DNA from: Pampus argenteus
Taxonomy: Eukaryota > Chordata > Actinopteri > Scombriformes > Stromateidae
Assembly: GCA_036937835.1 (NCBI GenBank)
Contig: CM072864.1
Coordinates: forward strand, 21,846,001 to 21,910,000
Length of the DNA: 64,000 bases
Reading direction: 5' to 3'
Shown here: one piece after another, positions 32,611 through 45,215 of the stretch
Numbering within the stretch: the stretch's first letter is position 1
How the letters are laid out: each line of letters begins with the position of its first letter
Program-made: the position numbers and the translations under genes
The notes under the pieces: generated by a model
Databases searched by the model: none
Told to the model about the DNA's origin: nothing
The model's input: the letters and a program-made list of their open reading frames with translations, nothing else

Positions 32611-33101
32611 TCCGGTGTGCTCCCTTGTAGAGAGACAATGTAGAGACAGACATAAATAGACTCAACAATGCTTTTGCCCGACAGGCTCCGATTCATGACA
32701 GACAACACAAAAGATGTACGTACACGTGTAAGTAAAATGTAAGTTCCCAGAAACAAGTAAAAAGTCATTATCTATATGCTTCAAAGGGGCTAGAGCCATT
32801 CTAAATGATGGAAATGCAGTTCTGTCTACATTTCATTGCAGTGAATCATCTCATATGGGACTCGAACCCACTTCAGTTAAAATATCATTGGGTGTCTTTG
32901 TAACTGGACATATTCACACCTGTACTCTGTAAATATGGTCGACAGGTGATGTTTGTGTGGCGAGAATGCTTTTGGAGCTTGACCCACGAGGACTGTAGTT
33001 TGTAATGTCTGTCTTGCAACTGTAGTGAAGCTTCATTGCTGCATAACGTATTTAATAATTGGCATATGATTATGGCCAACCAGCTACCAGATAAACCGTG
33101 C

Positions 33102-33173
33102 TAGCAGAGGATGGTTTCGATCCATCGACCTCTGGGTTATGGGCCCAGCACGCTTCCGCTGCGCCACTCTGCT
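33102..33173 (-). tRNA. tRNA-iMet (CAT), canonical, in an intact Arg-iMet pair
   Basis: Second intact dimer. The 3' flank reads CACGGTTTATCTGG, with a GTTTAT run. Next copy 1301 bp on. Confidence 0.94.
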
Positions 33174-33179
33174 TTAAAC

Positions 33180-33252
33180 CACCCCAGATGGGACTCGAAC
33201 CCACAATCCCTGGCTTAGGAGGCCAGTGCCTTATCCATTAGGCCACTGGGGC
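33180..33252 (-). tRNA. tRNA-Arg (CCT), intact
   Basis: Identical to 10709-10781. Its unit carries an extra AG in the upstream AGAGAG run and the word GGAGTCGG, marks shared with the units at 8424, 51708 and 60815. It is therefore the undeleted relative of that lineage. Confidence 0.9.
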
Positions 33253-34402
33253 TCCGGTGTGCTCCCCTGTAGAGAGAGACAATGTGGAGTCGGACATAAA
33301 TAGACTCAACAATGCTTTTGCCCGTCAGGCTCCGATTCATGACAGACAACACAAAAGATGTACGTACACGTGTAAGTAAGATGTAAGTTCCCAGAAACAA
33401 GTAAAAAGTCAATAACTATATGCTTATAGGGGGCTAGAGGCATGGTAAATGATGGAAATGCAGTTCTGTCTATATTACATTGCTGTCAGTCATCTCAGGC
33501 TCAGGCTCTGTCAGGCTCCGATTCATGACACACAACACAATAGATGTACGTTCACATGTAAGTAAGATGTAAATTCCCATAAACAAGTAAATAGTCAATA
33601 TCTATAAGCTTATAGGGGGCTAGAGGCATGGTAAATGATGGAAATGCAGTTCTGTCTATGTTTCATTGCTTTCAGTCATCTCATATGGGACTCGAACCCA
33701 CTTCAGTTAAAATATCATTGGGTAAATATGGTCGACAGGTGATGTTTGTGCGGATGTTCGCTGCCATGGGATGACCTGTGTGGAGAGAATGTTTTTGGAG
33801 CTTGACCCACGAGGACTGTAGTTTGTAATATGTATGTTGTAGGGGGCTAGAGCAATGGTAAGTGATGGAAATGCAGTTCAGTCTATATTTCATTGCAGTG
33901 ATTCTTCTCATATGGGACTCGAACCCACTTCAGTTAAAATAGAATTTCATTTCATTATGAGTGCCATGGGGTGATTACAACAGCAATGCATGTGTCCGGC
34001 AGGCTCCGATTCATGACAGACAACAGAAAAAATGTAAGTAACAGTTCACAGAAACAAGCAAAAAGTCATTATCTATATGCTTCAAGGGGGCTAGAGCCAT
34101 TCTAAATGATGGAAATGCAGTTCTGTCTATATTTCATTGCAGTGAATCATCTCATATGTGACTCGAACCCACTTCAGTTAAAATATCATTGGGTGTCTTT
34201 GTAACTGGACATATTCACACCGGTACTCTGTAAATATGGTCGACAGGTGATGTTTGTGTGGCGAGAATGCTTTTGGAGCTTGACCCACGAGGACTGTAGT
34301 TTGTAATGTCTGTCTTGCAACTGTAGTGAAGCTTCATTGCTGCATAACGTATTTAATAATTGGCATATAATTATGGCCAACCAGCTACCAGTTAAACCGT
34401 GC

Positions 34403-34474
34403 TAGCAGAGGATGGTTTCGATCCATCGACCTCTGGGTTATGGGCACAGCACGCTTCCGCTGCGACACTCTGCT
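34403..34474 (-). tRNA. tRNA-iMet-like (CAT), V-type, two stem mismatches
   Basis: Fourth V copy with G10T and G30T; next copy 1291 bp on. Confidence 0.65.
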
Positions 34475-34480
34475 TTAAAC

Positions 34481-34545
34481 CACCCCAGATGGGACTCGAA
34501 CCCACAATCCCTGGCTTAGGAGGCCAGTGCCTTATCCACTGGGGC
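34481..34545 (-). pseudogene. tRNA-Arg pseudogene, type B (V unit)
   Basis: Sister of 25506, 8975 bp away. Confidence 0.85.
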
Positions 34546-35693
34546 TCCGGTGTGCTCCCCTGTAGAGAGGCAATGTGGAGACAGATATAAATAGACTCAA
34601 CAATGCTTTTGCCCGACAGGCTCCGATTCATGACAGACAACACAAAAGATGTACGTACACGTGTAAGTAAGATGTAAGTTCCCAGAAACAAGTAAAAAGC
34701 CAATAACTATATGCTTATAGGGGGCTAGAGGCATGGTAAATGATGGAAATGCAGTTCTGTCTATATTACATTGCTGTCAGTCATCTCAGGCTCAGGCTCT
34801 GTCAGGCTCCGATTCATGACACACAACACAAAAGATGTACGTTCACATGTAAGTAAGATGTAAGTTTCCAGAAACAAGTAAAGAGTCAATATCTATAAGC
34901 TTATAGGGGGCTAGAGGCATGGTAAATGATGGAAATGCAGTTCTGTCTATGTTTCATTGCTTTCAGTCATCTCATATGGGACTCGAACCCACTTCAGTTA
35001 AAATATCATTGGGTAAATATGGTCGACAGGTGATGTTTGTGCGGATGTTCGCTGCCATGGGATGACCTGTGTGGAGAGAATGTTTTTGGAGCTTGACCCA
35101 CGAGGACTGTAGTTTGTAATATGTATGTTGTAGGGGGCTAGAGCAATGGTAAGTGATGGAAATGCAGTTCAGTCTATATTTCATTGCAGTGATTCTTCTC
35201 ATATGGGACTCGAACCCACTTCAGTTAAAATAGAATTTCATTTCATTATGAGTGCCATGGGGTGATTACAACAGCAATGCATGTGTCCGGCAGGCTCCGA
35301 TTCATGACAGACAACAGAAAAAATGTAAGTAACAGTTCACAGAAACAAGCAAAAAGTCATTATCTATATGCTTCAAGGGGGCTAGAGCCATTCTAAATGA
35401 TGGAAATGCAGTTCTGTCTATATTTCATTGCAGTGAATCATCTCATATGGGACTCGAACCCACTTCAGTTAAAATATCATTGGGTGTCTTTGTAACTGGA
35501 CATATTCACACCTGTACTCTGTAAATATGGTCGACAGGTGATGTTTGTGTGGCGAGAATGCTTTTGGAGCTTGACCCATGAGGACTGTAGTTTGTAATGT
35601 CTGTCTTGCAACTGTAGTGAAGCTTCATTGCTGCATAACGTATTTAATAATTGGCATATAATTATGGCCAACCAGCTACCAGTTAAACCGTGC

Positions 35694-35765
35694 TAGCAGA
35701 GGATGGTTTCGATCCATCGACCTCTGGGTTATGGGCCCAGCACGCTTCCGCTGCGCCACTCTGCT
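35694..35765 (-). tRNA. tRNA-iMet (CAT), canonical
   Basis: Canonical; heads a 1591-bp unit. Confidence 0.93.
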
Positions 35766-35771
35766 TTAAAC

Positions 35772-35836
35772 CACCCCAGATGGGACTCGAACCCACAATC
35801 CCTGGCTTAGGAGGCCAGTGCCTTATCCACTGGGGC
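35772..35836 (-). pseudogene. tRNA-Arg pseudogene, type B
   Basis: Sister of 26797, 8975 bp away. Confidence 0.85.
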
Positions 35837-36702
35837 TCCGGTGTGCTCCCCTGTAGAGAGACAATGTGGAGACGGACATAAATAGACTCAACAATGCTTT
35901 TGCCCGACAGGCTCCGATTCATGACAGACAACACAAAAGATGTACGTACACGTGTAAGTAAGATGTAAGTTCCCAGAAACAAGTAAAAAGCCAATAACTA
36001 TATGCTTATAGGGGGCTAGAGGCATGGTATATGATGGAAATGCAGTTCTGTCTATATTACATTGCTGTCAGTCATCTCAGGCTTAGGCTCTGTCAGGCTC
36101 CGATTCATGACACACAACACAAAAGATGTACGTTCACATGTAAGTAAGATGTAAGTTCCCAGAAACAAGTAAAGAGTCAATATCTATAAGCTTATAGGGG
36201 GCTAGAGGCATGGTAAATGATGGAAATGCAGTTCTGTCTATGTTTCATTGCTTTCAGTCATCTCATATGGGACTCGAACCCACTTCAGTTAAAATATCAT
36301 TGGGTAAATATGGTCGACAGGTGATGTTTGTGCGGATGTTCGCTGCCATGGGATGACCTGTGTGGAGAGAATGTTTTTGGAGCTTGACCCACGAGGACTG
36401 TAGTTTGTAATATGTATGTTGTAGGGGGCTAGAGCCATTCTAAATGATGGAAATGCAGTTCTGTCTATGTTTCATTGCAGTGAATCATCTCATATGGGAC
36501 TCGAACCCACTTCAGTTAAAATATCATTGGGTGTCTTTGTAACTGGACATATTCACACCGGTACTCTGTAAATATGGTCGACAGGTGATGTTTGTGTGGC
36601 GAGAATGCTTTTGGAGCTTGACCCACGAGGACTGTAGTTTGTAATGTCTGTCTTGCAACTGTAGTGAAGCTTCATTGCTGGAGTAATTGGCATATAATTA
36701 TG

Positions 36703-36746
36703 GCCAACCAGCTACCAGTAAAACCATGCTAGCAGTTTGTCTGTAG
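36703..36746 (-). pseudogene. Scar of a lost Arg-iMet pair
   Basis: Same junction, in the unit from 35694. Confidence 0.7.
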
Positions 36747-37284
36747 TTTGTAATATCTATATGCTCATAGGGGCCAAGAGGCATGGTAAATGATTGAAAT
36801 GCAGTTCTGTCTATATTTCATTATGAGTGCCATGGGGTGATTACAACAGCAATGCATGTGCTCGACAGGCTCTGATTCATGACAGACAACAAGTAACAGT
36901 TCACAGAAACAAGCAGAAAGTAACAGTTCACAGAAACAAGCAAAAAGTCATTATCTATATGCTTCAAGGGGGCTAGAGCCATTCTAAGTAATGGAAATGC
37001 AGTTCTGTCTATATTTCATTGCAGTGAATCATCTCATATGGGACTCGAACCCACTTCAGTTAAAATATCATTGGGTGTCTTTGTAACTGGACATATTCAC
37101 ACCGGTACTCTGTAAATATGGTCGACAGGTGATGTTTGTGTGGCGAGAATGCTTTTGGAGCTTGACCCACGAGGACTGTAGTTTGTAATGTCTGTCTTGC
37201 AACTGTAGTGAAGCTTCATTGCTGCATAACGTATTTAATAATTGGCATATAATTATGGCCAACCAGCTACCAGTTAAACCGTGC

Positions 37285-37356
37285 TAGCAGAGGATGGTTT
37301 CGATCCATCGACCTCTGGGTTATGGGCCCAGCACGCTTCCGCTGCGCCACTCTGCT
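37285..37356 (-). tRNA. tRNA-iMet (CAT), canonical
   Basis: Canonical; next copy 878 bp on. The join to the block copied from 0.97 kb lies between. Confidence 0.93.
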
Positions 37357-37362
37357 TTAAAC

Positions 37363-37427
37363 CACCCCAGATGGGACTCGAACCCACAATCCCTGGCTTA
37401 GGAGGCCAGTGCCTTATCCACTGGGGC
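37363..37427 (-). pseudogene. tRNA-Arg pseudogene, type B
   Basis: Sister of 28388, 8975 bp away. Confidence 0.85.
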
Positions 37428-38162
37428 TCCGGTGTGCTCCCCTGTAGAGAGACAATGTGGAGACAGACATAAATAGACTCAACAATGCTTTTGCCCGACA
37501 GGCTCCGATTCATGACAGACAACACAAAAGATGTACGTACACGTGTAAGTAAAATGTAAGTTCCCAGAAACAAGTAAAAAGTCATTATCTATATGCTTCA
37601 AGGGGGCTAGAGCCATTCTAAATGATGGAAATGCAGTTCTGTCTATATTTCATTGCAGTGATTCTTCTCATATGGGACTCAAACCCACTTCAGTTAAAAT
37701 AGAATTTCATTTCATTATGCTTGCCATGGGGTGATTACAACAGCAATGCATGTGCCCGGCAGGCTCCGATTTATGACAGACAACAGAAAAAATGTAAGTA
37801 ACAGTTCACAGAAACAAGCAAAAAGTCATTATCTATATGCTTCAAGGGGGCTAGAGCCATTCTAAATGATGGAAATGCAGTTCTGTCTATATTTCATTGC
37901 AGTGAATCATCTCATATGGGACTCGAACCCACTTCAGTTAAAATATCATTGGGTGTCTTTGTAACTGGACATATTCGCACCTGTACTCTGTAAATATGGT
38001 CGACAGGTGATGTTTGTGTGGCGAGAATGCTTATGGAGCTTGACCTACGAGGACTGTACTTTGTAATGTCTGTCTTGCAACTGTAGTGAAGCTTCATTGC
38101 TGCATAACGTATTTAATAATTGGCATATAATTATGGCCAACCAGCTACCAGTTAAACAGTGC

Positions 38163-38234
38163 TAGCAGAGGATGGTTTCGATCCATCGACCTCTGGGTTA
38201 TGGGCCCAGCACGCTTCCGCTGCGCCACTCTGCT
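38163..38234 (-). tRNA. tRNA-iMet (CAT), canonical
   Basis: Sister of the 1468 copy at an offset of 36,695 bp. Confidence 0.93.
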
Positions 38235-38240
38235 TTAAAC

Positions 38241-38305
38241 CACCCGAGATGGGACTCGAACCCACAATCCCTGGCTTAGGAGGCCAGTGCCTTATCCACT
38301 GGGGC
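38241..38305 (-). pseudogene. tRNA-Arg pseudogene, type B
   Basis: Carries the cccgag acceptor change of its sister 1546. Confidence 0.85.
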
Positions 38306-39453
38306 TCCGGTGTGCTCCCCTGTAGAGAGACAATGTGGAGACGGACATAAATAGACTCAACAATGCTTTTGCCCGACAGGCTCCGATTCATGACAGACAA
38401 CACAAAAGATGTACGTACACGTGTAAGTAAGATGTAAGTTCCCAGAAACAAGTAAAAAGCCAATAACTATATGCTTATAGGGGGCTAGAGGCATGGTAAA
38501 TGATGGAAATGCAGTTCTGTCTATATTACATTGCTGTCAGTCATCTCAGGCTCAGGCTCTGTCAGGCTCCGATTCATGACACACAACACAAAAGATGTAC
38601 GTTCACATGTAAGTAAGATGTAAGTTCCCAGAAACAAGTAAAGAGTCAATATCTATAAGCTTATAGGGGGCTAGAGGCATGGTAAATGATGGAAATGCAG
38701 TTCTGTCTATGTTTCATTGCTTTCAGTCATCTCATATGGGACTCAAACCCACTTCAGTTAAAATATCATTGGGTAAATATGGTCGACAGGTGATGTTTGT
38801 GCGGATGTTCGCTGCCATGGGATGACCTGTGTGGAGAGAATGTTTTTGGAGCTTGACCCACGAGGACTGTAGTTTGTAATATGTATGTTGTAGGGGGCTA
38901 GAGCAATGGTAAGTGATGGAAATGCAGTTCAGTCTATATTTCATTGCAGTGATTCTTCTCATATGGGACTCGAACCCACTTCAGTTAAAATAGAATTTCA
39001 TTTCATTATGAGTGCCATGGGGTGATTACAACAGCAATGCATGTGTCCGGCAGGCTCCGATTCATGACAGACAACAGAAAAAATGTAAGTAACAGTTCAC
39101 AGAAACAAGCAAAAAGTCATTATCTATATGCTTCAAGGGGGCTAGAGCCATTCTAAATGATGGAAATGCAGTTCTGTCTATATTTCATTGCAGTGAATCA
39201 TCTCATATGGGACTCGAACCCACTTCAGTTAAAATATCATTGGGTGTCTTTGTAACTGGACATATTCACACCGGTACTCTGTAAATATGGTCGACAGGTG
39301 ATGTTTGTGTGGCGAGAATGCTTTTGGAGCTTGACCCACGAGGACTGTAGTTTGCAATGTCTGTCTTGCAACTGTTGTGAAGCTTCATTGCTGCATAACG
39401 TATTTAATAATTGGCATATAATTATGGCCAACCAGCTACCAGTTAAACAGTGC

Positions 39454-39525
39454 TAGCAGAGGATGGTTTCGATCCATCGACCTCTGGGTTATGGGCCCAG
39501 CACGCTTCCGCTGCGCCACTCTGCT
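39454..39525 (-). tRNA. tRNA-iMet (CAT), canonical
   Basis: Sister of 2759 but without T28A. Next copy 1100 bp on. Confidence 0.93.
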
Positions 39526-39531
39526 TTAAAC

Positions 39532-39592
39532 CACTCGAACCCACAATCCCTGGCTTAGGAGGCCAGTGCCTTATCCATTAGGCCACTGGGGC
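39532..39592 (-). pseudogene. tRNA-Arg pseudogene, type A (12-bp deletion)
   Basis: In an 1100-bp unit lacking sub-monomer M4. Confidence 0.85.
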
Positions 39593-40553
39593 TCCGGTGT
39601 GCTCCCCTGTAGAGAGACAATGTGGAGACGGACATAAATAGACTCAACAATGCTTTTGCCCGACAGGCTCCGATTCATGACAGACAACACAAAAGATGTA
39701 CGTAGATGTGTAAGTAAGATGTAAGTTCCCAGAAAAAGTAAAAAGTCAATATCTATAAGCTTATAGGGGGCTAGAGGCATGGTAAATGATGGAAATGCAG
39801 TTCTGTCTATGTTTCATTGCTTTCAGTCATCTCATATGGGACTCGAACCCACTTCAGTTAAAATATCATTGGGTAAATATGGTCGACAGGTGATGTTTGT
39901 GCGGATGTTCGCTGCCATGGGATGACCTGTGTGGAGAGAATGTTTTTGGAGCTTGACCCACGAGGACTGTAGTTTGTAATATGTATGTTGTAGGGGGCTA
40001 GAGCAATGGTAAGTGATGGAAATGCAGTTCAGTCTATATTTCATTGCAGTGATTCTTCTCATATGGGACTCGAACCCACTTCAGTTAAAATAGAATTTCA
40101 TTTCATTATGAGTGCCATGGGGTGATTACAACAGCAATGCATGTGTCCGGCAGGCTCCGATTCATGACAGACAACAGAAAAAATGTAAGTAACAGTTCAC
40201 AGAAACAAGCAAAAAGTCATTATCTATATGCTTCAAGGGGGCTAGAGCCATTCTAAATGATGGAAATGCAGTTCTGTCTATATTTCATTGCAGTGAATCA
40301 TCTCATATGGGACTCGAACCCACTTCAGTTAAAATATCATTGGGTGTCTTTGTAACTGGACATATTCACACCTGTACTCTGTAAATATGGTCGACAGGTG
40401 ATGTTTGTGTGGCGAGAATGCTTTTGGAGCTTGACCCATGAGGACTGTAGTTTGTAATGTCTGTCTTGCAACTGTAGTGAAGCTTCATTGCTGCATAACG
40501 TATTTAATAATTGGCATATAATTATGGCCAACCAGCTACCAGTTAAACCGTGC

Positions 40554-40625
40554 TAGCAGAGGATGGTTTCGATCCATCGACCTCTGGGTTATGGGCCCAG
40601 CACGCTTCCGCTGCGCCACTCTGCT
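40554..40625 (-). tRNA. tRNA-iMet (CAT), canonical
   Basis: Canonical; next copy 1291 bp on. Confidence 0.93.
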
Positions 40626-40631
40626 TTAAAC

Positions 40632-40696
40632 CACCCCAGATGGGACTCGAACCCACAATCCCTGGCTTAGGAGGCCAGTGCCTTATCCACTGGGGC
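40632..40696 (-). pseudogene. tRNA-Arg pseudogene, type B
   Basis: 8-bp loss only. Confidence 0.85.
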
Positions 40697-41844
40697 TCCG
40701 GTGTGCTCCCCTGTAGAGAGACAATGTGGAGACGGACATAAATAGACTCAACAATGCTTTTGCCCGACAGGCTCCGATTCATGACAGACAACACAAAAGA
40801 TGTACGTACACGTGTAAGTAAGATGTAAGTTCCCAGAAACAAGTAAAAAGCCAATAACTATATGCTTATAGGGGGCTAGAGGCATGGTATATGATGGAAA
40901 TGCAGTTCTGTCTATATTACATTGCTGTCAGTCATCTCAGGCTTAGGCTCTGTCAGGCTCCGATTCATGACACACAACACAAAAGATGTACGTTCACATG
41001 TAAGTAAGATGTAAGTTCCCAGAAACAAGTAAAGAGTCAATATCTATAAGCTTATAGGGGGCTAGAGGCATGGTAAATGATGGAAATGCAGTTCTGTCTA
41101 TGTTTCATTGCTTTCAGTCATCTCATATGGGACTCGAACCCACTTCAGTTAAAATATCATTGGGTAAATATGGTCGACAGGTGATGTTTGTGCGGATGTT
41201 CGCTGCCATGGGATGACCTGTGTGGAGAGAATGTTTTTGGAGCTTGACCCACGAGGACTGTAGTTTGTAATATGTATGTTGTAGGGGGCTAGAGCCATTC
41301 TAAATGATGGAAATGCAGTTCTGTCTATGTTTCATTGCAGTGAATCATCTCATATGGGACTCGAACCCACTTCAGTTAAAATAGAATTTCATTTCATTAT
41401 GAGTGCCATGGGGTGATTACAACAGCAATGCATGTGTCCGGCAGGCTCCGATTCATGACAGACAACAGAAAAAATGTAAGTAACAGTTCACAGAAACAAG
41501 CAAAAAGTCATTATCTATATGCTTCAAGGGGGCTAGAGCCATTCTAAATGATGGAAATGCAGTTCTGTCTATATTTCATTGCAGTGAATCATCTCATATG
41601 GGACTCGAACCCACTTCAGTTAAAATATCATTGGGTGTCTTTGTAACTGGACATATTCACACCTGTACTCTGTAAATATGGTCAACAGGTGATGTTTGTG
41701 TGGCGAGAATGCTTTTGGAGCTTGACCCACGAGGACTGTAGTTTGTAATGTCTGTCTTGCAACTGTAGTGAAGCTTCATTGCTGCATAACGTATTTAATA
41801 ATTGGCATATAATTATGGCCAACCAGCTACCAGTTCAACAGTGC

Positions 41845-41916
41845 TAGCAGAGGATGGTTTCGATCCATCGACCTCTGGGTTATGGGCCCAGCACACTTCC
41901 GCTGCGCCACTCTGCT
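41845..41916 (-). tRNA. tRNA-iMet (CAT), T-type (C23T)
   Basis: T unit outside the main higher-order block, 28,624 bp from 13221. Next copy 634 bp on. Confidence 0.85.
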
Positions 41917-41922
41917 TTAAAC

Positions 41923-41987
41923 CACCCCAGATGGGACTCGAACCCACAATCCCTGGCTTAGAAGGCCAGTGCCTTATCCACTGGGGC
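41923..41987 (-). pseudogene. tRNA-Arg pseudogene, type B, anticodon CCT to TCT
   Basis: The anticodon loop reads CTTCTAA (change at 41962), so the anticodon is TCT, still an arginine anticodon. The gene is broken by the 8-bp loss all the same. Confidence 0.85.
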
Positions 41988-42478
41988 TCCGGTGCGCTCC
42001 CCTGTACAGAGACAATGTGGAGACAGACATAAATAGACTCAACAATGCTTTTGCCAGACAGGCTCCGATTCATGACAGACAACACAAAAGATGTACGTAC
42101 ACGTGTAAGTAAGATGTAAGTTCCCAGAAACAAGTAAAAAGTCATTATCTATATGCTTCAAGGGGGCTAGAGCCATTCTAAATGATGGAAATGCAGTTCT
42201 GTCTATATTTCATTGCAGTGAATCATCTCATATGGGACTCGAACCCACTTCAGTTAAAATATCATTGGGTGTCTTTGTAACTGGACATATTCACACCTGT
42301 ACTCTGTAAATATGGTCGACAGGTGATGTTTGTGTGGCGAGAATGCTTTTGGAGCTTGACCCACGAGGACTGTAGTTTGTAATGTCTGTCTTGCAACTGT
42401 AGTGAAGCTTCATTGCTGCATAACGTATTTAATAATTGGCATATAATTATGGCCAACCAGCTACCAGTTAAACCGTGC

Positions 42479-42550
42479 TAGCAGAGGATGGTTTCGATCC
42501 ATCGACCTCTGGGTTATGGACCCAGCACGCTTCCGCTGCGCCACTCTGCT
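42479..42550 (-). tRNA. tRNA-iMet (CAT), C32T variant
   Basis: C32 to T in the anticodon loop of a Q unit. This should not disturb folding. Next copy 1307 bp on. Confidence 0.87.
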
Positions 42551-42556
42551 TTAAAC

Positions 42557-42621
42557 CACCCCAGATGGGACTCCAACCCACAATCCCTAGTTTAGGAGGC
42601 CAGTGCCTTATCCACTGGGGC
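42557..42621 (-). pseudogene. tRNA-Arg pseudogene, type B with Q mutations
   Basis: Fifth Q-type Arg, 28,624 bp from 13933. Confidence 0.85.
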
Positions 42622-43785
42622 TCCGGTGTGCTCCCCTGTAGAGAGACAATGTGGAGACGGACATAAATAGACTCAACAATGCTTTTGCCCGACAGGCTCC
42701 GATTCATGACAGACAACACAAAAGATGTACGTACACGTGTAAGTAAGATGTAAGTTCCCAGAAACAAGTAAAAAGCCAATAACTATATGCTTATAGGGGG
42801 CTAGAGGCATGGTAAATGATGGAAATGCAGTTCTGTCTATATTACATTGCTGTCAGTCATCTCAGGCTCAGGCTCTGTCAGGCTCCGATTCATGACACAC
42901 AACACAAAAGATGTACGTTCACATGTAAGTAAGATGTAAGTTCCCAGAAACAAGTAAAGAGTCAATATCTATAAGCTTATAGGGGGCTAGAGGCATGGTA
43001 AATGATGGAAATGCAGTTCTGTCTATGTTTCATTGCTTTCAGTCATCTCATATGGGACTCGAACCCACTTCAGTTAAAATATCATTGGGTAAATATGGTC
43101 GACAGGTGATGTTTGTGCGGATGTTCGCTGCCATGGGATGACCTGTGTGGAGAGAATGTTTTTGGAGCTTGACCCACGAGGACTGTAGTTTGTAATATGT
43201 ATGTTGTAGGGGGCTAGAGCAATGGTAAGTGATGGAAATGCAGTTCAGTCTATATTTCATTGCAGTGATTCTTCTCATATGGGACTCGAACCCACTTCAG
43301 TTAAAATAGAATTTCATTTCATTATGAGTGCCATGGGGTGATTACAACAGCAATGCATGTGCTCGACAGGCTCTGATTCATGACAGACAACAAGTAACAG
43401 TTCACAGAAACAAGCAGAAAGTAACAGTTCACAGAAACAAGCAAAAAGTCATTATCTATATGCTTCAAGGGGGCTAGAGCCATTCTAAGTGATGGAAATG
43501 CAGTTCTGTCTATATTTCATTGCAGTGAATCATCTCATATGGGACTCGAACCCACTTCAGTTAAAATATCATTGGGTGTCTTTGTAACTGGACATATTCA
43601 CACCTGTACTCTGTAAATATGGTCGACAGGTGATGTTTGTGTGGCGAGAATGCTTTTGGAGCTTGACCCACGAGGACTGTAGTTTGTAATGTCTGTCTTG
43701 CAACTGTAGTGAAGCTTCATTGCTGCATAGCGTATTTAATAATTGGCATATAATTATGGCCAACCAGCTACCAGTTAAACCGTGC

Positions 43786-43857
43786 TAGCAGAGGATGGTT
43801 TCGATCCATCGACCTCTGGGTTATGGGCCCAGCACGCTTCCGCTGCGCCACTCTGCT
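43786..43857 (-). tRNA. tRNA-iMet (CAT), canonical
   Basis: Canonical; next copy 1291 bp on. Confidence 0.93.
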
Positions 43858-43863
43858 TTAAAC

Positions 43864-43928
43864 CACCCCAGATGGGACTCGAACCCACAATCCATGGCTT
43901 AGGAGGCCAGTGCCTTATCCACTGGGGC
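43864..43928 (-). pseudogene. tRNA-Arg pseudogene, type B, extra stem change
   Basis: The segment after the anticodon stem reads CCATGGATT instead of CCAGGGATT. Confidence 0.84.
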
Positions 43929-45076
43929 TCCGGTGTGCTCCCCTGTAGAGAGACAATGTGGAGACGGACATAAATAGACTCAACAATGCTTTTGCCCGAC
44001 AGGCTCCGATTCATGACAGACAACACAAAAGATGTACGTACACGTGTAAGTAAGATGTAAGTTCCCAGAAACAAGTAAAAAGTCATTATCTATATGCTTC
44101 AAGGGGGCTAGAGCCATTCTAAATGATGGAAATGCAGTTCTGTCTATATTACATTGCTGTCAGTCATCTCAGGCTCAGGCTCTGTCAGGCTCCGATTCAT
44201 GACACACAACACAAAAGATGTACGTTCACATGTAAGTAAGATGTAAGTTCCCAGAAACAAGTAAAGAGTCAATATCTATAAGCTTATAGGGGGCTAGAGG
44301 CATGGTAAATGATGGAAATGCAGTTCTGTCTATGTTTCATTGCTTTCAGTCATCTCATATGGGACTCGAACCCACTTCAGTTAAAATATCATTGGGTAAA
44401 TATGGTCGACAGGTGATGTTTGTGCGGATGTTCGCTGCCATGGGGTGACCTGTGTGGAGAGAATGTTTTTGGAGCTTGACCCACGAGGACTGTAGTTTGT
44501 AATATGTATGTTGTAGGGGGCTAGAGCAATGGTAAGTGATGGAAATGCAGTTCAGTCTATATTTCATTGCAGTGATTCTTCTCATATGGGACTCGAACCC
44601 ACTTCAGTTAAAATAGAATTTCATTTCATTATGAGTGCCATGGGGTAATTACAACAGCAATGCATGTGCCCGGCAGGCTCCGATTCATGACAGACAACAG
44701 AAAAAATATAAGTAACAGTTCACAGAAACAAGCAAAAAGTCATTATCTATATGCTTCAAGGGGGCTAGAGCCATTCTAAATGATGGAAATGCAGTTCTGT
44801 CTATATTTCATTGCAGTGAATCATCTCATATGGGACTCGAACCCACTTCAGTTAAAATATCATTGGGTGTTTTTGTAACTGGACATATTCACACCTGTAC
44901 TCTGTAAATATGGTCGACAGGTGATGTTTGTGTGGCGAGAATGCTTTTGGAGCTTGACCCACGAGGACTGTAGTTTGTAATGTTTGTCTTGCAACTGTTG
45001 TGAAGCTTCATTGCTGCATAACGTATTTAATAATTGGCATATAATTATGGCCAACCAGCTACCAGTTAAACCGTGC

Positions 45077-45148
45077 TAGCAGAGGATGGTTTCGATCCAT
45101 CGACCTCTGGGTTATGGGCCCAGCACGCTTCCGCTGCGCCACTCTGCT
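45077..45148 (-). tRNA. tRNA-iMet (CAT), canonical
   Basis: Canonical; next copy 1831 bp on, the longest LINE-free spacing in the window. Confidence 0.93.
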
Positions 45149-45154
45149 TTAAAC

Positions 45155-45215
45155 CACTCGAACCCACAATCCCTGGCTTAGGAGGCCAGTGCCTTATCCA
45201 TTAGGCCACTGGGGC
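45155..45215 (-). pseudogene. tRNA-Arg pseudogene, type A (12-bp deletion)
   Basis: In the 1831-bp unit. Confidence 0.85.
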
